From Metarhizium brunneum (Eukaryota; Ascomycota; Sordariomycetes; Hypocreales; Clavicipitaceae): DNA of 64,000 nucleotides. The position numbers and the translations under genes were made by a program. The stretch spans positions 1,426,001 to 1,490,000 of the forward strand of contig NC_089427.1 in the NCBI RefSeq assembly GCF_013426205.1, in the 5' to 3' direction. Each line of letters starts with the position of its first letter. Within the stretch, counting starts at the first letter, position 1. Positions 9,477 through 21,428 of the stretch are shown one piece after another. Under the pieces are notes generated by a model. It searched no databases. It was given only the letters and a program-made list of their open reading frames with translations, and had not been told where the DNA came from.

Positions 9477-11941
9477 CGATCTCCCGATGATGAGCTACTT
9501 CAGGCTCTTGGCCGCAGGGTACGTCACAGAAGTCACATACACTGAATGACATATGATCTAACAGTCTCTAGGACATTATTCCAACTCCCACACTGGCGTA
9601 GCTCAATGCTTGAGGTTAAGCAAAAGAGGAGGCGACGGTTCTTGCCACGAGGATTAGTCCTGAGGCTAGCTTGGGTGTCGCTATGTTATATATGTGTGCT
9701 GATACCGTGGGGTTGGGATTATTTGCTATGGAAGTTTGCGGCTGTGATCACTGCTGGCGGTGTATTTAATCGGAGTGACCAGTTTACGTCGAATAAAACA
9801 ATGGCGTTTTGAGAGAATCCCCATAGAGTCAACAGGTCAAATCACTGATTTTTTCAAGCAAATTACCTTCCATGACGAATTTATGCTACATAACGACGCA
9901 ATGTTCGCACTCTTGTATCGCAGCTCGGCAAGCGAGCTATGTCACTCACCTAAACAAGGCCAGGCCCATGTTAATAACCTTCCTGCCTCTCGACTCACTT
10001 GGTAGCTATCTGACATTGCCGTGGCTGACTGCTGGATACGCATCCGGACGGTCTATCATGTATACTTAGTAGATGGTCAAGTTTAGACGTCCATACTAAC
10101 GCCCAAGAATTTCCATTATAAGCTGAGCGGAAGCTGCTCTCTCTTTGTCAGTGAATCCTGCTTCTCCCGGTTTAGTAGTAAAGTTGTAACCCTATCTTGC
10201 ATGGTAAAAAATTCAGTGGGGGGAATGCACCCAAATAGACTGCTAGGTAAGTTACCAGTTTTCTTTCTCCCTTGTATTCTATGTCACGGAAATTGTCAAA
10301 TCGAACTGCGATTGGGAAGTCGCCTTCCCTTGCGGATAAAGTAACGTAGTGTGTTGAGCTAGCTGCAAACACCGCCAGTGTGTTCTGTGATTGCTGAATA
10401 GTGCAATTTTTGCCTTCTTCCAAAGGAGAATGTCGAATACTCCAGGACCATGATGGTGCATCTCCTTGTACCAAGTTGCTTGTAGGAGACCTCGTTCAAC
10501 CACGTGTATATTGAAATAGTCGTCTTGAGATACGGGCATCGTACTCCGTGCGGCTCCTTAGCTCTATCTTTTGTCGTCAGTTGCGTGTGTACCGCACAAT
10601 GCAGCGTAGCCATTCCCCACGCGATTCCTGACCTTGACTTACATGGTCTCCGTGGGGGATAGTGACAACTGTGACAACACGCTCGCGAATGACCCATCTG
10701 AGCATGCATCTCCATCTTGGCAATTGTAACGGAGATAGACGGGAAATAAGCTTGCAATCACGGCCTGTTCGGGTTGGTCCTCATGCTGTTTCACGGTCCG
10801 CCAGTGATGAGTTGCTTTGGGGGGAGGCGTTTCCCTGTATCACGACATCCACAGACTAACAAGCGTTGACGATGCGGATGTGTGGCTATTCTTATTAAAT
10901 GCGCCAATCTCCCACACAGGGAGCCTTAGAAATGTATTGCAAGGAGATGAAATCAAAACGCAACATTGAATGGCATGGAGAAAGTCGGCATAAGTCAAAA
11001 TATGGAAGGTGTCATGCACCATCTCGGTGGGCAGGCGCCACCCGGCGGAAGCCCAACCTAATGTTAAATTCGATCTCAGCATAATGAAATCATCCTTCGC
11101 GAGCGGAACGCCGCCACACAGCAGCCATGAGCAGCAATGCGGATAGCCCTTTGATCTCCATGAATTCTTCGTTGGGCTTGGGCAATCTACTCTTTTTCCG
11201 GTTCAACAAGCACAAATGCAGCTTGTTTCGCTTTTCTTCGAGTGTTTCAGCGGAAGGACAAACTTGCGCAACTGCGTCATCTTCAGCAAGCCCAGATCTT
11301 CGACTCCAGCTGGCTCCCAGCAGAACGCAGCCGTGTCACATTAAACTGTCGTCCAATACATTCAATTTTTGACCTGGGCAGTGTTGCAACCCAGGCCCCT
11401 ATGATCCCCGTGTGTCTGGCAGGTTCTCGGCCGTGCCATCTCAAACCAAGCTTAGGTAATGGAAGATGCTCAAATATGCGCATATTTTGGGGCCCCTGGA
11501 CGGCATCACCTTCCATGACTGGCCATGAGCAAAGTGAGTTCGTGTAGAGAACGTTTCGGATGTTTTGATCACTGCCTCGCCATCTGCATGGACTTACAAG
11601 GTATGGCGCCAACGGTGCCATGACACGATCTGATTATGTATCAAGCTTGGTACCACGCCGTGCATAACTGTATCATGTCAAAGGGGGCCATGATGCATTC
11701 ACATTCGGTCCTATATACTGCCTATATTTAATTACAAAAGTAACGTCTTCATCTGTTTTCTTCATTTTCTATGGGAGCCCGGTAGGTTATCTATTTGTAC
11801 CGGCTTTGCCTTCACTTTGTTCCGCTCGTCTGCCGCCGTCTCCAGTGTCATTGCCATTCTTTCTCCTACACCCTTCTGCCTAACGTAAACCATCGTGTTC
11901 CAGGCTCAGGTTTTATCCAGGGGATTGAATTGGGACGCACC
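9477..11941. other. Gene-poor 2.5-kb region
   Basis: Apart from a possible relic at 10172-10540 (separate entry), I find no convincing gene. Frames are short and interrupted on both strands. The last about 200 nt before 11942 are pyrimidine-rich and likely belong to the ferric reductase promoter and leader. Confidence 0.45.
10172..10540 (-). pseudogene. Possible HET-domain protein relic
   Basis: On the minus strand one frame reads DAPSWSWS followed by about 80 residues, including VRFDNFRDIEYKGERKL, up to a stop at 10172. An APSWSW motif followed by a variable beta-rich tail is characteristic of the region just after the HET (heterokaryon incompatibility) domain. Upstream, the plausible continuation (GLLQATWYKEM) is in another frame, so a frameshift would be needed, and no start codon or full HET domain is visible. 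It may be a decayed fragment; it may also be chance similarity over a few residues. Low confidence. Confidence 0.25.
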
Positions 11942-14006
11942 ATGACGACACATCCCGTTATGGCTTCTTCTTCTGAGATGACTTCTGTTGGCATGGCCTC
12001 CCCGCGAATGGCCTCCTCGGGCATGTCTTCAACGCCGTTTCTGCCAATACTGAATAATCCAATACAGTTTCACTCCTCTCGAAATCCGGGAACCTGCACT
12101 CTGAAGCCGGATCAATGTGTCCTAAAAAATAGCTACTGGGTATTCTGGTAAGTCGGCTACTTGACATCAACCTGTCTTCTCCTCTCAAACCTTTATTTAC
12201 TGACCATATCTCAGGTACGAGGCGGATCTGGTTTACTGCCTCCCCGTGGTATATCTTTTCGTATCTGCCATAACAGTATTTACCGTTGGTAGATTTGCCT
12301 CGGACTTTAGTCCGGCTACCATGATAACCCAGAGAAAATCATGGCGCTGCTGCGTGTCGGCTGTTCGCTTCCTATCTTACAAGAGTTGGCGAATTGGTAG
12401 TTGGTACTCCCAGTCTCTTGGAGTCCTTCTCCTCGCGGCAATCGGCGTCGTCTTTTTTTCAGCGCTGACCTTGGGACCCCGGCCGTACTACTGGCCAACT
12501 GACGCTCGCTATGGAAACTCGCCTCCTATCGCTACGCGGACTGGGTGGATGGCTTTGGCCTGCATGCCGTTTATACTCGCCTTCGGGGCCAAAGCCAGCA
12601 TGGTTACTGCATTGACCGGTATATCAACCGAGAGACTAAACACATGGCATAGTTGGGTTAGCTGGGCGATGCTGGTACTGGCCCTCATCCACACATTTCC
12701 TTTCATCGTCTACCACCGTGACAAAGGCGATTTGACCACCGCCTTTCGCACAGGAGGCGTATGGCTAACCGGTGTGGTTGCCATCATAGCCCAAGCCTGG
12801 CTAACATTCATGTCCGTCTCTTGGATTCGGTACGCATATCATCGGTTAGCACTGCAACAGTTGCCCGCGCTGACGAATTCCTAACAGAAATAAGTGGTAC
12901 GAATTCTTCAAGTCGACGCATTACTTTTTTGCAGCCGTCTTCTTGGTTTTCTTTTTCCTCCACTGTAGTTTCCGCCTGACATCTTGGGACTACTTCATTG
13001 CCGCTGGAGTCATCTATTTGAGTAGTCTGTTCTACGCCCTGGCCAGGACTTTGAAGCATGGCATTGGACGCACTGCCATCCTCAGTATGGAGTCTCCCCA
13101 ATCGTTGCGCATCACTGTCCTTACAAAATCCAAGTGGAAGCCAGGCCAGCATGCATATCTCCGTTTTCTAACAGGCGGCCTTCACTCCGTCACAGCGCAC
13201 CCGTTTACCATATGTTCAGCTCCTTTAAAGGGTACTCAGCACAACGAGATGGTTTTTTACCTTAAACCACTGGGAGGTTTGACCAATCGACTAGCTAGCA
13301 TGGCTCAGAAACAGGAACATGCTAGCCTCAGAGTCCTCTTGGATGGTCCATATGGAGGTTTGCCCGGGCGCTGGTATAAGGGATTTGACCGCACGATACT
13401 CATCGCAGGCGGCTCTGGGTCTTCATTTACTTTCCCTCTTATTGAGGATTGGCTGAGTCGGCGTGATTCCAACTCTACAAGTGAATTAAAGGTCGTCTTG
13501 GCCACTAAGGATGTGGAAATGCGAATATGGTATACCGAGGAGTTGCAGCGTGTTGCAGAGCGACAGCGCGGTTCTGGAGCAACCGAGTTTCCTGGAGTAA
13601 GTATACTTCTCTATGAAACGTATGATACGGCCGTGGGAATTCCAGTATCAAGAACCACGTCTTCGAGTAGTGATGAGGAGAGGGGTAAAGAGGAGCCAAG
13701 GGTACAGTCATCTGCTGACTCAACTACCTCCCTCTTTGGCATCAAGGTCTTCCGTGGACGCCCTGACACAGGAGCCACGGTTAGGGAGGCGTCACTCCAG
13801 CAGTCTGTTGGCACTGTTGGCATTGCAGTCTGTGGACCAGCCGGAATGGTGTACGACGTTGCAAGTGAGGCGGCAGCACAACAGCAACGTATTCTGAGTG
13901 GACACACTGGGGCGTCTGAGGTTTGGTTTCACTTGGAATCATTCTCGTAAGTGTTCGCATAGTGCTGACTGATACGAGCTAACCACGTTGCGTCTGCAGG
14001 TATTGA
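11942..14006 (+). CDS. Ferric reductase transmembrane component (FRE/NOX-type flavocytochrome)
   Basis: Plasma-membrane metalloreductase moving electrons from NADPH through FAD and two haems to extracellular Fe(III) or Cu(II), usually for high-affinity iron uptake. Exons 11942-12147, 12215-12829, 12888-13946 and 14000-14006 give 628 aa. A Ser/Met-rich N-terminus precedes several membrane segments. Haem-ligand histidines are visible in WHSWVSWAMLVLALIHTF and in STHYFF...FFFLHC. The FAD-binding motif is HPFTICSAP, the NADPH-binding loop GGSGSSFTFPL, and the C-terminal CGPAGMVYDVA. The last exon is inferred: splicing at 13947-13999 changes the end from FS-stop to FSY-stop, close to the aromatic ending common in this family; if unspliced, the gene ends at 13950. 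No multicopper oxidase or permease partner is adjacent. Confidence 0.9.
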
Positions 14007-14219
14007 AATCGACATCGTAATACTTGTACATCAAATACAAGATCACAAGACGGCGAAAGCTCGAGACCCTTTCATTTTCCATGCACCTCTATTATCACGC
14101 TGGCAAATGATTCCCCCACCCAGAATAATTTATACATGCCGTGCAAGATGATGGCCAGGAGATATTGTTGCATACATTTATAATTATACAAAGTTCGTCG
14201 TTGGTGTCAGTCGTTGTAA

Positions 14220-16742
14220 TCATGGTATCCATCCGTCAACAGTAACAGCCTCTCCGACCTGAATTGTAGGTGACTGGTTCACCAAGCGCACATCTCTAGG
14301 CCTAGGCTCATGTTTCATGTGCACTCCAAAATACACCTTTCCATCAATCCTCCTGGTCTTTGCCAGCGTTGAAAACGGTTCCTGCCTTCTGATACCGGAT
14401 GTTTGGTCAACACAGACCATTTGACATCGTCGACAGGCGCCGAGCAGCTTGAATTCTTGGCTCCCGATGCGGATCTTGCTCCAGGTATCCTCCGAATAGG
14501 CAGTGTGCTTGCTCCCTTGGTCCGCTTCAATGACTATATTTGCTCTGAAGGAATCATCTGGGACTCCCGTGCCACCTCTCTTAACGATATTGTCGTTCAG
14601 GGCATCCACGCTACTGCTGTTTACTAGCAGAATCGGACTCTCATTGGCTAGTAGTATTTTGCCCTCAGTAGGCTGTTCTGTGTCAGAGTCTGGGGGTGAC
14701 GGAATATCAGGAAACGAGCCAGGTAGCGTGCACAGCAGTTTAGTATGTTGGTGTTTCTGGATGCGTGCCTTGACGGTACGGCTCGTGAGGCCACGACCGC
14801 CAGCAGGGAACCTTGCTAGCACACACGGAACGCCTAGGCATTGGGAGAAGAAGTCGTTGATTTCGGGCGAAATATATGCTTGAGCAGAAATTTCCTCTCC
14901 ACAAACTTGGGAGGACACTCGTTCAGATTCCTCGCCAAACAAGGATGGGTTCGCGGATAGTGGGATCTGAACCTCTGGTAGGCCCACGTCGCTGCCTGTT
15001 CCGTCATATGTCACCCGCAAGGAACCCTTTTCGAAATCCAGTGTTGGGCGGAAGAGTGCCATCCTGGGGTAGCGTTTCTGACTGAGTGCTTGGCCTGAGC
15101 CTGGGTGAACTAGACACCATTCACGATCCCACGCTAGTCCTTCAGGTTTCACATCCCATTGCACACCTGGCGGTACAACATAGCCACCGCAGCTTTTGAT
15201 TGGGAAGACCGTGATGGATTTAACTCGAAAATTGGGTGGCTCTTGGAGTTTTTTCTCGGTCTTCTCGCTGGGTGATACGAGCGTAGGATGCTCTTCAACA
15301 AAGAACTCCTTTACAAATTCGAGGAATCGTTCAATGTCAGAGTTGGTGCTCATGGCGCCCACACTTGCTCGAATAACACCAGTAGGCTTGCCATTCATAA
15401 GCTCGCTATCAGCACCACATCGGATTCCTGCAGATAGATTTCGCTTCATCTCCCATGGTTCTAGACCCAAAGCAGCGGCTATGTTTCCCGGGCTGCATAG
15501 ACCGCCCGTTCGAATATGAATCTTATGAAGAATGGCCAGTTTTTCGACTTCTGCCAAGCTAACCCAACCGCCTGCGCTGTTCCTTAGGTTGAACGAAACT
15601 ACTGGACCCGTTCCTAGTAAGTCGGCAGGATCTGGACGGTGGGTGTACATGACGCACACTGGTACAGCATTGCCATGTCGCAAGCTTTCCAGCCCATCGA
15701 ATAGTTGCAGAGACAGGGAACAAGTGTGTGCGCCGACTTGATCCATGGAGCCGAATAACTTGGAGTGCATTTTCATTGCTGAGTCCAGGGCTATGATATT
15801 GTGGAATGGCAGTGTGCCGTCTTCCAGGCGTTCGTGAAGAAACTGGGTTTTCCTCGCATGCCACTCCTCCTTCTTGCAAGTGACCACATCAACTGTGCCG
15901 CCGCCGAAATAACGCCGCCGGTCAAAAATACATTCTGCGGAACGTCGAACTATTAGTGCTCCCAAATCGGGAAACCCGAATATTTTGTACAGGCTGAGAA
16001 CTACAAAGTCTGCAGCGAAATCAGGCGAGCTGAGGTCTAGTCGAGATGTAGCAGAAAACGAAGCTGCATCAAGGAGGGTAAATAAAGGTGTTGATTTGCC
16101 ATCCGAATTATCTTTAAGTTCTCTCGGCCACGATAGGGGATACCGTCGCCCGTCCATATGAGATTGGGCAGAAAAGGCAAAGAGGGTTGCTGAAGACGGG
16201 CCGGTGGACGGGAATGGATCTTCGCCCCGCAGCCATGAACCCATGTCAACGTCATCAACGCATATGCTCAGTCTTGCGTCTTCCCTGGCGCCTACCAAGC
16301 TGGTGTGACATGCTTGATGGTAAGCGTATGAGTAGCCCTCCGGGAGCGCTCTCATGGCTTCGACCACGAGTTTGACACCTGCTGTGGCATTTGAAACAAA
16401 GACCAAGTCGTACTCGGACGCATCCGCATTGAAAAAACGTAGTAATCGTAATCGAATGTCGTCTATACGTAATGTGGAAAGCTGCGATGACCATGAGCCA
16501 GAGTGAGGGTTGCCATAGAGAGTTGAAGTCATCTCCTGTGCAAAAGCATCCATTGAAGATTTGGCACACAACGTAGATCCCGCATGATCCAGATAGACAG
16601 AGTCTGCACAATCGTAAGAAGAATGCCCACTGATGAATGTAATCGCGTATAAGTGTTTACCTTTTAGCATGGGGTACTCCTGCTCACGGAATTCCTCCAC
16701 CGCGACATTGTAACCACTGGTGACAGTAGGCAAGCCCGTCAT
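14220..16742 (-). CDS. hxB: Molybdenum cofactor sulfurase (HxB/MOCOS type)
   Basis: Converts the oxo form of the molybdenum cofactor to the sulfido form needed by xanthine dehydrogenase (purine hydroxylase) and aldehyde oxidase; cytosolic. Two exons, 16661-16742 and 14220-16603, encode 821 aa, the expected size. The N-terminal two-thirds is a NifS-like PLP-dependent cysteine desulfurase: YLDHAGSTLCAKSSM, the PLP lysine in SLYKIFGFPDLGALIVRR, and the persulfide cysteine in RTGGLCSPGN. The C-terminal third carries the MOSC_N and MOSC domains, with KSITVFPIKSCGGY, ARFPAGGRGLTSR and the CRRCQMVCVDQ segment. The intron at 16604-16660 is a multiple of three and stop-free, so an unspliced reading is possible but would insert 19 foreign residues into EYPMLKDSVYLDHAG. 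The start MTGLP fits homologue length, although the frame stays open further upstream. Confidence 0.93.
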   Translation of the reverse strand: MTGLPTVTSGYNVAVEEFREQEYPMLKGKHLYAITFISGHSSYDCADSVYLDHAGSTLCAKSSMDAFAQEMTSTLYGNPHSGSWSSQLSTLRIDDIRLRLLRFFNADASEYDLVFVSNATAGVKLVVEAMRALPEGYSYAYHQACHTSLVGAREDARLSICVDDVDMGSWLRGEDPFPSTGPSSATLFAFSAQSHMDGRRYPLSWPRELKDNSDGKSTPLFTLLDAASFSATSRLDLSSPDFAADFVVLSLYKIFGFPDLGALIVRRSAECIFDRRRYFGGGTVDVVTCKKEEWHARKTQFLHERLEDGTLPFHNIIALDSAMKMHSKLFGSMDQVGAHTCSLSLQLFDGLESLRHGNAVPVCVMYTHRPDPADLLGTGPVVSFNLRNSAGGWVSLAEVEKLAILHKIHIRTGGLCSPGNIAAALGLEPWEMKRNLSAGIRCGADSELMNGKPTGVIRASVGAMSTNSDIERFLEFVKEFFVEEHPTLVSPSEKTEKKLQEPPNFRVKSITVFPIKSCGGYVVPPGVQWDVKPEGLAWDREWCLVHPGSGQALSQKRYPRMALFRPTLDFEKGSLRVTYDGTGSDVGLPEVQIPLSANPSLFGEESERVSSQVCGEEISAQAYISPEINDFFSQCLGVPCVLARFPAGGRGLTSRTVKARIQKHQHTKLLCTLPGSFPDIPSPPDSDTEQPTEGKILLANESPILLVNSSSVDALNDNIVKRGGTGVPDDSFRANIVIEADQGSKHTAYSEDTWSKIRIGSQEFKLLGACRRCQMVCVDQTSGIRRQEPFSTLAKTRRIDGKVYFGVHMKHEPRPRDVRLVNQSPTIQVGEAVTVDGWIP

Positions 16743-17900
16743 TTCCACGCGAAAATGGTAGGCTCCGAAGGCGGCAATACAAGAAGAGTCGATATGGCTT
16801 GGATCAAACAACCAGCAGCAGTCTTCGTTTAAAAACACGACGGTTGAGTGTGGTTGGTCGTATACTTGAAGTTTGGACGTGTCGAAGTCTCATGACCCCA
16901 AAGCCAGTAGCCTACATGAGACAGAATTGGCTAAATACCTTAGAGGCATGGTCGATCCGAATATCGTGTACATTCCGAATATCCTGAAGAAATACAGGAT
17001 CTGGGGAAGTTGAGCCGTTCCCTTTATCTTGGATCGTTTCCCCACACAGAAGAGCATTGTCGGGCGCCGCCGCCGTTGCGGAGGTCGCCACCTCCCTCAC
17101 CCAAGAAAAGAATGCTCTCATTGGCTGGAATGAGGATGGCGATTGCATACTGTTAATTGACTGTGAGTCCCCGCTATTCTTACGCCTGTCCATACAGTGC
17201 ATTTCTGGGACTCTCGCACCAGTCTGCATCCGTCGTTGAGCTGCAGGTGGCCGAGGCGTCAACGTCGCCAACAGGAAGGCGCGACTTGAGCCGACTGGGA
17301 GGTGAGAAAGAGTTGACAGCACTTGAGCTCCACCCACGCTTCTCCGATTGAGCCTCTTCCAACCTCCTTCACTGTGCAAAGCTGCTGTTCGTCCCCAAAG
17401 AGCGATTCAGCAAGCAAGCATCAGCGCGGCATCGCCGGCTTCAGATTTCCGTGCTCATTGAATTCAGTTCGTTATCCCCCCTTCTTGGTTGCGTTTATTG
17501 ATCCCCTATCTCCTCGTCGCTTCAATTGCCAATCCACCCCATCGTCGTCGACCAACCACCCAAACCCGATTCATCCTCCCTGACCATTGGTCGCTTTCTC
17601 TTCGTTTTTTTGTCCTCCTGCCACTCTGTGCTGCGAGGGATCTTAGCTACTATCTTTCCTTTGGCCTTCTTTGGCATTCCCTCTCGTGTCTTAGCCTCTT
17701 AAATTATTGTTCTTTGCACCTATTGTTAAGATGTGTTCTCTAACCGTCGCCGTGTCGCCACAACCGCAGGCAAACGTTTCAATCGTGTCCTCAACGACCA
17801 TTCTCCGATACGTTATATCGTCGGATGAACCGAGGCAAAGCCAGATTTCTAGGTCAAAAGCCGACGTCCGGCTTACTCGGCGGCAGCATTGTTGGTAGCA
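16743..17900. other. Divergent intergenic region between hxB and ars2
   Basis: Contains the 5' regions of two divergently transcribed genes. A minus-strand open frame (16912-17379, 155 codons) and shorter plus-strand frames overlap here. None has a recognisable domain, so I do not call a gene. The segment 17480-17710 is strongly pyrimidine-rich on the + strand, consistent with a long ars2 5' leader. Confidence 0.4.
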
Positions 17901-20669
17901 ATGGATTCTTACAGCACGTACAGAGACTCCTCGGCTAGATCACCATCAGATCGGACTTGGGGCCGAGATGAGTCGAGAACTCGGGACGAGCGATCTGACA
18001 CCTTTTATCGCGGACGATCTCCGGGTAAGATTGATTGTTTGCATAGAATGCTGTGATTGCCTGTTTGGCAATCCTTGTCCGTCGTTTTCTATTTAAAGAT
18101 TCGGCACCAACTAACTTTGTTCCAATCACAGGCAATGATCGAAGAGATCGCAGACGATCGCGATCTCCTGGAGTAGACCGGTACGAGCCACGGTCTCGCC
18201 GAGAAGACAGAGATAGAGACAGAGACGATCGTCGACGAATAAGTTCACCACCGGCAAACATCGACCGCTATGTACCTGGACAAGAAACTGCATCCCCCGG
18301 TGTGACGGTCAATCCTCTCGCCGATCCAGCTCGCCTACCCTACCAGGTGGGATTCTCGTATTTTGGAGAATGGTGGAGAATGAATGAAAAAATCAAGGAT
18401 GACAAGGAACGGGCCCGGACTGGTCGCAGACGTGAACCAGAGAGACCACGTGGTGCTCGCGAGTCGCAGGAAGAGCGCGAAAAGGAAAAGGCCAAAATTC
18501 AAGCTGCATACGACGCCTACAAGGAAGAGCTACAAGCAAAGATGGCGCGTTCATTTGTTTCGGAACACAAAAAGGAGCAATGGTTCAAAGAGAGATATGT
18601 GCCTGAGATTCGCGACGAGCTTCGCAATAAGCTTAACGAAATTCGGCGCGGCGCCTATAGCCAATGGGAGCAGGATCTTGAGACAGGAACCTTTGATGAG
18701 TTTTCGTTGGAAGGGTTGCCCAAGGCTGAGAGCAACGGATCTGGCGGTGTTGTTGAGAAGGAGGAGGGCGAAGCCACCGCGAGCAACGAGATTCTGGGCG
18801 TCGGAGATCTCCTTCCGGCGAACGGGGCTGATATCCGCGACGAGAACCAGTTCCAGCCTACTCTACTGATCAAGACCATTGCACCTCATGTCAGTCGACA
18901 AAATTTAGAGTCTTTTTGCAAGGAAAACCTCGGGGAGGAAGAGGGCGGCTTTAAATGGTTGTCACTCTCTGATCCCAATCCTAGCAAGAGATATCACCGT
19001 ATTGGTTGGGTGATGCTTCACCCATCCTCTGAGACATCCCTCCCAACAGATCGGATGGATCCAAAGGACGACGACGGCGAAGTGGATACAACAACTCCAC
19101 AGCCAGTGTCAACCGCGGAAAAGGCACTCGAGGCAGTCAATGGCAAGACTGTCAAGGATGAAGTGCGAGGCGACTTTGTATGCCATGTCGGCGTTCACAA
19201 CCCTCCCAATAATCCAAGGAAAAAGGCATTGTGGGATCTCTTTTCCGCTCCCGAACGCATTGAGCGAGATCTGCTCCTAGTCCAACGGCTGGTCAACAAA
19301 TTTGAAGAAGACTTTGGCTCAGACTTCCAGGCCATTCTCAAGGTAGAGGAAAAGGTTGACGACCTGCGCAATACCGGCCGGCTTCAACCAGCCGTTCCGC
19401 CTACGCCTGCCAAGAAAGTGAAGAAGCAACGGGAAATCGTTCTAGACGAAGCAATGGATGATGAAGATGGCATGGTGGGTGAGGAGGAGGAGGAGGAGGA
19501 AGAAGATGGCGCCATTGACGACGAGGCCGATGATGAGGACATGCTCATCAAGAAGAAGCAACTGGATCTCTTGATTGAGTATCTGCGTCGCGTGTTCAAC
19601 TTTTGTTTCTTCTGTGTCTTTGAGAGCGATTCCGTCCACGAGCTTACCCGAAAATGTCCAGGGGGTCATCTTCGCCGACCCAGAAGCACCTTATCTTCAT
19701 CTGCGCGATCTGTAGCTCGTGCAAGCGCCAATGGCGAGCCGTTCCCTGAGAAAAAGAAGACGGCTGATGTAGAAGAAGCCGATCCTGAGCCTGCAGAGGG
19801 CGATAAAAAGTTTCGCAACACCTCAAACAAGACGGAGCAGCAACTGCTCCGGGCGTACAACTGGGTCAAGACGTTTGAGGACAAAATTATGCAAATCTTG
19901 GAGCCGCAAACAGTCGACATGCGCAAACTTGGCGGGCGATCAGTTGACGAAGCAGTGGAAGAAGAGCTGGCCAAGTACGTAAAGCAAGAGGACGAGCACA
20001 AGTGGCGCTGCAAAGCTCCAGAATGCACCAAGCTTTTCAAAGAAGAGCACTTTTGGAAGAAACATGTCGAGAAGAGGCACGCCGACTTCCTGGATAGCAT
20101 GAAACAAGAGGTTTGTCAACTACATATCCAGTCCATCCTCCTCTATTTCGAAATGAATACTGATTTTGTGACAGTTTGAGCTCATCAACGCCTATGTCAT
20201 GGACCCGGCACACATTGCGCCTTCTAGGACGGATGCCAACTCCAACGGACACTTCCCGCCCGCAAACGGGCAAAACGCCACCGGAACTCCTCGGGGCTTC
20301 AATCTGCAAAACTTTTCAATGAATAGCATGATGGGTATGCCCGGGTTCCCTATGGCTGGAGGCAACTTTCCACCCATGTTTGCTGGTATGCAAGCAGGCA
20401 GCTGGAACCCAATGAGCGATGAGCGCTCAGGAGGCGGACCAATCCGTCGCGGTGGTATGGGTAACCGAGGGCAATATCGCACGGGCCCATATGACCGTCG
20501 AGGCAACAGGTTTGATGGAGGCCGAAACCGTGCCGGCGGATCGCGCTGGGGAGACGGTGCTGGCGGTGCGGCGGGCGGTCCTCGCGAAGCCGTGCAGGGC
20601 CGTAGCTTAAAGAGCTACGAAGACCTAGATCACGTCTCTGGCGGTGGTGGGAGTGAACTCAACTACTGA
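17901..20669 (+). CDS. ars2: Ars2/SERRATE-family zinc-finger protein
   Basis: Nuclear cap-binding-complex adaptor that directs capped transcripts to processing or to exosome decay (Pir2 in fission yeast). Exons 17901-18024, 18132-20110 and 20175-20669 give 865 aa. The order matches the family: an Arg/Ser/Asp-rich N-terminus; the conserved helical region (FGEWWRMNEKIKDDKERA; FVSEHKKEQWFKERYVPE); a middle domain with LLIKTIAPHVSRQNLESFCK; an acidic stretch of Glu and Asp; LLIEYLRRVFNFCFFCVFE; a C2H2 finger (WRCKAPECTKLFKEEHFWKKHVEKRH); and a Met/Gly/Arg-rich tail ending near YEDLD...SELNY. Exon 1 encodes only 41 codons. Assignment is strong because several separated signature blocks agree. Confidence 0.93.
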
Positions 20670-21428
20670 GTGTTTGCTTTACCAAAAATCTTCCTTTTTT
20701 TTTATCCCACAAGCGGCTCCAAAACGATAGGTTTCACGACAGATTGCAGGTCTGGGACCCAAAGAAACGGCGGGGACGGCGCCTTTTGTTTTAATACGAT
20801 GGGGGAGCAAGCCTTTGACTTATCTTGCGGGTCGCGTCTCTGTCATCTTGGCACAGCAGATTGAAAACTTTGCAATGGCGATGGGTTTTTGACTTTTTTT
20901 TTTCTTTTCTTTAAATCAGGCGCTAGCTAGGTCGTGGATGTAAGTAAACATGTATTCCAGCAGAAATTTTGATGATATTAGAACGCTTGATATTGTGATC
21001 GCGTTGTGATGAACCGCTCATTGTGATGTGATGTGGTTCATGTACCGGCCCTTTTTCCATCTAGCACAGCAACGCGAACTATCTACCATATTCTACCCGA
21101 GGATCTTAATTCCAATAGTATACAAATGGTTTGCCTTTTGACCTTGGCCGTTCAATAAAATAGGTGACACGGGTGCTGAATTAATCAACTTCTCGGTGCT
21201 GAAGACATTGCTGCTTTCTATCACTCTCTCAACCCTGCGGCTGGCAACAACTGTGGGGCCATTCGGTTGTGGCCGGGCCAATCACCAATCACGATAAGGG
21301 CCCTGATATGGAGCGCCCTCCCGCCCGCTCACGACAATAACTTGGTATTTTTTTTTTCTCTAGCCGCCCCGGTCTGCATCCTAATCAGCACATTGAGACT
21401 TGGCCTGTTGCAGCAAATAGCTGTCAAA
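20670..21428. promoter_or_regulatory. ars2 3' region and pxr1 promoter
   Basis: T-rich segments just after 20690 and near 20895-20910 suit the ars2 3' end. Two CCAAT pentamers at 21278-21282 and 21285-21289 lie about 140 nt before the pxr1 start, and a T-rich run at 21346-21358 follows. No gene is seen. Confidence 0.4.
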
